Source: Actinocrinis sp046724665
Lineage (GTDB): Bacteria; Actinomycetota; Actinomycetes; Streptomycetales; Catenulisporaceae
Direction of reading: 5' to 3'
Length of the DNA: 9,516 nucleotides
Assembly (NCBI GenBank): GCA_046724665.1
Contig: JBKOWZ010000214.1
Coordinates: 1 to 9,516, forward strand
Numbering within the stretch: the stretch's first letter is position 1; every line of letters begins with the position of its first letter. The notes under the pieces are model-generated. The model was not told where the DNA came from, did not search any database, and saw only the letters and a program-made list of their open reading frames with translations. A program made the position numbers and the translations under genes. This document shows, piece after piece, positions 6,975-9,516 of the stretch.

Positions 6975-7952
6975 ATGGCAGAACCCTTCCCGACCGGCGG
7001 GGCGCCGCGCGCCGCCGGACGCCCGTGCGTCGTCGTCCTCGGCGGCCGCGGCTTCGTCGGGCGCTCGGCCAGCCTGGCGCTGATCGAGGCCGGATACGAC
7101 GTGACCGTGGTTGGCCGCCGGTCGGACGACCTGCCGGCGGGCTGCTCGTTCCAGGCGCTCGACGTCGTCCAGGCAGCCCCGGACGAGCTCTCCGCGATGC
7201 TGGCCGCCCTGAGCCCCGCGGCGGTGGTCAACTCGGCCGGGACGTATTGGGCGGTCGGCAACCGCCGCCCCTCGGACGCCGAGCTGGTGGCGGGCAACCT
7301 GTCCCTGGTCGAGAAGCTGGTCGAGGCGGTCGCCGTGCTGCCCGGGCGGCCGCGGCTGGTGCACATGGGCACCACGTACGAGTACGGCCCGCAGCCGCAG
7401 GACACGCTGCTCACCGAGCAGACCCCGGAGCAGCCGGTCAACCAGTACGGACTGACCAAGCTGGCCGCGACCAGGCTGGTGCGCGACGCCGCCGCGGCCG
7501 GGCGGATCGACGCGGTGACGCTGCGGCTCACCACCACGATCGGGCCGTGGCCTCCGCGGACGAGCCTGTTCGGCCGGATCGCGTACGGCCTGGCGAGCGC
7601 CCCGCAGCGGCTGGAGCTGCCGTCGGTGCAGGACGAGCGGGACTTCGTGGACGTCCGCGACGTCGCCGGCGCCGTGGTCGCCGCCATCGGGGCCGACGCC
7701 CCGCAGCCGCTGTTCAACGTCGCCAGCGGAACGATCGTGCCCGTCGCCGACGCCGTCGATCTGCTGATCAAGATCGCCGACCAGCCGACGGCCATCACCT
7801 GGCAGGCGCGCGAGACCTCCAGCAAGGACGCCAGCGCCATCAGGTCGCAGCGCATTGACATCGGCGCGGCCCGCGAACGGCTGGGCTGGGAGCCGCGCCA
7901 CACGCTGGCCGACTCGATGGCGGCGCTGTGGGCCAGCGTCCAGGACGCATAA
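6975..7952 (+). CDS. NAD-dependent epimerase/dehydratase-type SDR, probable NDP-hexose 4-ketoreductase
   Basis: This is an extended short-chain dehydrogenase of 325 residues. The NAD(P)-binding GGRGFVG (23-29) fits GxxGxxG; MGTTYEYG (131-138) supplies the Ser/Thr of the catalytic triad and NQYGLTK (156-162) supplies Tyr158 and Lys162. RDFVDVRDVA (222-231) and the C-terminal LGWEPR (303-308) are typical of nucleotide-sugar enzymes. Because a 2,3-dehydratase and 3-ketoreductase flank it, the likely task is reduction of the C4 ketone to finish the NDP-2,6-dideoxyhexose; an epimerase or 4,6-dehydratase role is less likely, since the latter usually have TDxxG-type motifs that are absent. I prefer the ATG at 6975, with GGAGG (6960-6964) 10 nt upstream, over an in-frame GTG at 6966 that would lie on top of that site. 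Exact stereochemistry is not predictable. Confidence 0.87.
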   Translation: MAEPFPTGGAPRAAGRPCVVVLGGRGFVGRSASLALIEAGYDVTVVGRRSDDLPAGCSFQALDVVQAAPDELSAMLAALSPAAVVNSAGTYWAVGNRRPSDAELVAGNLSLVEKLVEAVAVLPGRPRLVHMGTTYEYGPQPQDTLLTEQTPEQPVNQYGLTKLAATRLVRDAAAAGRIDAVTLRLTTTIGPWPPRTSLFGRIAYGLASAPQRLELPSVQDERDFVDVRDVAGAVVAAIGADAPQPLFNVASGTIVPVADAVDLLIKIADQPTAITWQARETSSKDASAIRSQRIDIGAARERLGWEPRHTLADSMAALWASVQDA

Positions 7953-7967
7953 CAGGGTTATCGGGTG

Positions 7968-7997
7968 CATTGATTCATGCAATGATTGACTCATGCA
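7968..7997. promoter_or_regulatory. Candidate autoregulatory operator overlapping the marR-type start
   Basis: An AT-rich island within very GC-rich DNA contains CATTG (7968-7972) and CAATG (7980-7984) as an inverted repeat with a 7-nt centre. It also holds a 13-nt direct repeat, ATTGATTCATGCA (7969-7981) and ATTGACTCATGCA (7985-7997), with 12 of 13 identical and a 16-nt period. The second copy covers the ATG at 7993. MarR-family proteins usually bind such palindromes over their own promoter, so autoregulation is likely but inferred. Confidence 0.6.
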
Positions 7998-8511
7998 GCA
8001 GCCATCAGCACCGGTAGCGCCGACGCGCGACGAGTTGATCGAAGCGCTGCTGATGGCGGGCCGCGCCATGGTCGCGCTGGCCGCGCGCACACTCGCAGAC
8101 GTCGATGACGAGGTGACGCTGGCGCAGTCGCGGGCGCTGATCGTGCTGGCGTCCCGGGGCCCCCAGCGCGTCACGGACATCGCGGCGGACCTCGGCGTGG
8201 CGCCGTCCACGGCCACACGTATGTGCGACCGGCTCGCGCGCAAGGGCCTGATCCACCGCTACCGCTCGGCGGCCAACCGCCGCGAGGTGCGGCTGAGCCT
8301 GACCACCTCGGGCAAGGACCTGATCCGCAAGCTCTCGCAGCGTCGCCGCGACGGGCTCTCGCTCTACGTGGACGCCATCCCTGAGGCCTCGTACATCCAC
8401 ATCGTCACGGCGTTCCGCAAGTTCGGCAGCGAGGCCGGCGAACTGCCCGAGCGTGACTGGTGGTTCGAGTCCGCCGACGACGAGGATGACGAAGAGGTCT
8501 ACGAGGCCTAG
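7993..8511 (+). CDS. MarR-family winged-helix transcriptional regulator
   Basis: The 172-residue protein fits a MarR-family DNA-binding protein: an N-terminal dimerisation helix (about 12-37), a helix-turn-helix in VTDIAADLGVAPSTATRMCDRLARKGLI (60-87, recognition helix near 71-84), and a wing with RSAANRREVRLSLT (91-104), where the usual Asp-Arg-Arg appears as Asn-Arg-Arg. Such proteins act as cytoplasmic dimers that repress genes until a small phenolic or other ligand binds. The C-terminus ends in an unusual acidic tail (about 159-171) after a Trp-Trp pair. The ATG at 7993 has no ribosome-binding site in the preceding 15 nt, which suggests a leaderless transcript. It follows the ketoreductase operon by 40 nt on the same strand; it may control that operon, the membrane-protein gene or itself. 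No ligand can be named. Confidence 0.92.
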   Translation: MQQPSAPVAPTRDELIEALLMAGRAMVALAARTLADVDDEVTLAQSRALIVLASRGPQRVTDIAADLGVAPSTATRMCDRLARKGLIHRYRSAANRREVRLSLTTSGKDLIRKLSQRRRDGLSLYVDAIPEASYIHIVTAFRKFGSEAGELPERDWWFESADDEDDEEVYEA

Positions 8512-8538
8512 AGCCTCAGCAGGCTGCCGAGGCTCTAG
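8508..8538. terminator. Hairpin terminator at the end of the marR-type gene
   Basis: CTAGAGCCTC (8508-8517) and GAGGCTCTAG (8529-8538) form a perfect 10-bp stem with an 11-nt loop. The stop codon TAG (8509-8511) lies inside the left arm. No T-run follows, as is frequent in high-GC actinomycetes. Since the gene ending at 8568 points the other way, the symmetric hairpin could stop transcription from both sides. Confidence 0.72.
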
Positions 8539-8567
8539 CCGCCGCACGTGCGTACGGCGTCACGACT

Positions 8568-9176
8568 TCACGACTTCCAGGAAGTGACGTCCAGGGTGAT
8601 CTGCGTCGCGTCCTGGCTGATGACCTTGAGCAGGATGTACCAGTCGCCGCTGGGGTTGAAGCACAGGCCGTGCCCGGCCGCGATGTTGTCCTGCCAGGGT
8701 GTGTTGCGATCGTCGTTGCCGCCGTACTGAGCGTTGACGCAGGTGTCGTAGCCCCAGTGCCCACTGGTGCCCAACGCGGCCGTGGTACGGGGAGCGTCCT
8801 TCAAGTAGAGGGTGTAGCCGGGTGCGCCGTCGCTGCTCTTGTCGTAGGCGACGTCGCCGGGCGGCCAGTTCATCGACCTGGCGCCGTCGAAGTCCGCGCT
8901 GCGCGATTGAAGGTTCGCGTTCATGCCGGTCATCAGGGTCAGCGTGCTGTGATTCCACGGCACGCGCGAGGGCGGGGCCGTAGAGGCGCTCGAGGCGGTG
9001 GGCGGCGACGTTCGCGTGGTGTCCGCCGCGGACCGGTCCGACGGCGGGGAGACCAACGTGATGATCGAGATGACGATCCCGGTCAACGGAACGATGAGAA
9101 TCGTCCAGATATTGACAACCTTGCCCCACCGGAACCTCGGACGCCTCGGTTCGCCCGTGCCGGCACCGTCCGCCAT
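8568..9176 (-). CDS. Hypothetical single-pass membrane protein with a Ser/Thr/Pro-rich stalk and extracytoplasmic domain
   Basis: I do not recognise a named family. The 202-residue product has a short basic cytoplasmic N-terminus (RRPRFRWGK, 11-19), one hydrophobic helix (about 20-43), a low-complexity Ser/Thr/Pro/Ala stalk (about 44-72), and a globular domain with Trp and Tyr residues. Positive charge before the helix predicts the C-terminal part outside the cell. Two cysteines, Cys146 (GYDTC) and Cys172 (HGLCF), could form a disulphide. The last 25 residues (YILLKVISQDATQITLDVTSW region) resemble the C-terminal beta segment of extracytoplasmic domains in many actinomycete membrane proteins and some Ser/Thr kinases, as far as I recall; no kinase domain is present. 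ATG at 9176 with GGAGGGGGG upstream (9184-9192). It converges on the MarR-type gene and is divergent from the exported-protein gene. Confidence 0.78.
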   Translation of the reverse strand: MADGAGTGEPRRPRFRWGKVVNIWTILIVPLTGIVISIITLVSPPSDRSAADTTRTSPPTASSASTAPPSRVPWNHSTLTLMTGMNANLQSRSADFDGARSMNWPPGDVAYDKSSDGAPGYTLYLKDAPRTTAALGTSGHWGYDTCVNAQYGGNDDRNTPWQDNIAAGHGLCFNPSGDWYILLKVISQDATQITLDVTSWKS

Positions 9177-9282
9177 CGCACAGCCCCCCTCCAGGACACA
9201 CGCCGCACCGGACCTCAGTGTGCTGTGATCCGGGGCGGCTCAACTGGGATCAGTATGCGTACCGGCGCATGATCGCGCAGCC

Positions 9283-9309
9283 GTTTCATCATCCTGGTAG
9301 GTTTCATCA
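9283..9309. repeat. Paired 9-nt direct repeat in the divergent region
   Basis: GTTTCATCA occurs at 9283-9291 and 9301-9309, 18 nt apart start to start. The spacing and location upstream of two promoters fit a pair of regulator sites, but nine bases repeated once could also be chance. Confidence 0.4.
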
Positions 9310-9366
9310 GCATGCGTGGATGACCCTTCGCGGGTCTCCGGAAACGGTCCGCCGCCTGCGGCACCG

Positions 9367-9395
9367 TTGACGGCGCCGCGCACCCCTCCTACCTT
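9367..9395 (+). promoter_or_regulatory. Predicted housekeeping-sigma promoter (-35 TTGACG, 17-nt spacer, -10 TACCTT)
   Basis: TTGACG (9367-9372) matches the actinobacterial -35 consensus TTGACN, and TACCTT (9390-9395) matches TAnnnT after the ideal 17-nt spacer. Transcription should begin near 9402, giving a leader of about 67 nt before the ATG at 9469. Confidence 0.72.
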
Positions 9396-9415
9396 CAAAT
9401 CAGAATTCTGATTTG
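9396..9415. promoter_or_regulatory. Perfect 20-bp palindromic operator candidate
   Basis: CAAATCAGAA (9396-9405) is followed directly by its exact reverse complement TTCTGATTTG (9406-9415). It begins at the base after the -10 hexamer and covers the predicted transcription start, the classic position for a repressor site. Its low GC content (about 30%) stands out in this DNA. TetR-, MarR- or GntR-type dimers bind such sites; which protein acts here is unknown. Confidence 0.75.
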
Positions 9416-9424
9416 TCAGCCACC

Positions 9425-9451
9425 GGGCGGCCCGCGTCGAGCGGGCCGTCC
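9425..9451 (+). promoter_or_regulatory. GC-rich hairpin in the 5' leader
   Basis: CGGCCCGC (9428-9435) pairs with GCGGGCCG (9441-9448) over the loop GTCGA. The stem extends outward by a G-U and two G-C pairs (9425-9427 with 9449-9451) to 11 pairs. It ends 4 nt before the ribosome-binding site GAGGAGGG (9456-9463), so it could protect the mRNA 5' end or affect ribosome access. Confidence 0.6.
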
Positions 9452-9468
9452 CTGTGAGGAGGGACCAG

Positions 9469-9516
9469 ATGCGCAGACCCCGCATACCCATGGCGGTGCT
9501 CGCCGCGGCGCTCGCG
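9469..9516 (+). CDS. Start of an exported-protein gene (signal peptide only, 3' end outside the window)
   Basis: Only 16 codons are visible, reading MRRPRIPMAVLAAALA. Two to three arginines followed by an Ala/Leu/Val-rich stretch is the n-region and early h-region of a signal peptide or a first membrane helix, so the product is probably secreted, lipidated or membrane-bound. The ATG at 9469 is set by the excellent GAGGAGGG ribosome-binding site (9456-9463) 5 nt upstream; an in-frame ATG at 9490 is less likely. It is preceded by a strong promoter and operator-like palindrome, which point to tightly controlled, high-level expression. Its function cannot be told. Confidence 0.72.
   Translation, partial: MRRPRIPMAVLAAALA

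Larger units (their letters stand above)
9177..9468. promoter_or_regulatory. Divergent intergenic region with promoter, operator-like palindrome and leader hairpin
   Basis: This 292-nt region serves two divergent genes. The right part (9367-9463) carries a promoter, palindrome, hairpin and ribosome-binding site for the plus-strand gene, annotated separately. The left and middle part contains a 9-nt direct repeat, GTTTCATCA at 9283-9291 and 9301-9309 (18-nt period), and a near-repeat CAGTATGCGT (9251-9260)/CAGCATGCGT (9308-9317). I saw no clear -35/-10 for the minus-strand gene and no convincing additional coding region. Confidence 0.55.

Noticed and set aside
6095..7903. A 602-codon minus-strand open frame opposite the two ketoreductases
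   Set aside because: It is rich in Arg, Ala, Gly and Pro with no recognisable motif, and lies antisense to two clear enzyme genes with catalytic residues. Such long mirror frames are expected in high-GC DNA.
9240..9491. An 83-codon minus-strand open frame in the divergent region
   Set aside because: It would run through the promoter, palindrome and signal-peptide start of the plus-strand gene, has no recognisable motif, and has no convincing ribosome-binding site.

Overview
The window is very GC-rich, with strongly G/C-biased third codon positions, GTG/TTG starts and GAGG-type ribosome-binding sites. The protein families are also typical of antibiotic-producing actinomycetes (a Streptomyces-like or related filamentous actinobacterium; the genus cannot be fixed from the sequence alone). 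It reads as the edge of a natural-product gene cluster that makes and attaches a 2,6-dideoxysugar, interleaved with ordinary chromosomal genes.

Layout. (1) Positions 1-1175, minus strand: a GT-B glycosyltransferase of family GT1, cut by the window edge near its C-terminus. (2) Positions 1399-4275, plus strand: a general-physiology block of a YihY/BrkB-type membrane protein, a CorA-type divalent-metal transporter and a PfkB/ribokinase-family sugar kinase; the last two are only 2 nt apart. (3) Positions 4282-5733, minus strand: an NDP-hexose 2,3-dehydratase, convergent with the kinase across a 6-nt gap. (4) Positions 5930-7952, plus strand: an NDP-hexose 3-ketoreductase (Gfo/Idh/MocA fold) and an NAD-dependent epimerase/dehydratase-type SDR that is probably the 4-ketoreductase. 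(5) Positions 7993-8511: a MarR-family regulator, apparently leaderless, with a candidate operator over its start and a perfect hairpin at its stop codon. (6) Positions 8568-9176, minus strand: a single-pass membrane protein of unknown function with a Ser/Thr/Pro-rich stalk and a two-cysteine outer domain. (7) Positions 9177-9468: a divergent intergenic region with a well-formed promoter, a perfect 20-bp palindrome just after its -10 box and a leader hairpin, feeding a gene that starts at 9469 and encodes an exported protein.

How the genes work together. The 2,3-dehydratase removes the C2 hydroxyl of an NDP-4-keto-6-deoxyhexose, the 3-ketoreductase reduces the unstable 3,4-diketo product, and the SDR would reduce C4. 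This yields an NDP-2,6-dideoxyhexose for the glycosyltransferase to pass to an aglycone. The NDP-sugar entry enzymes (nucleotidyltransferase, 4,6-dehydratase), any C5 epimerase and the aglycone genes are not in the window; they may lie upstream of position 1 or elsewhere. No RNA gene, insertion sequence or CRISPR array was seen. The most interesting unexplained DNA structure is the promoter, palindrome and hairpin stack at 9367-9463.
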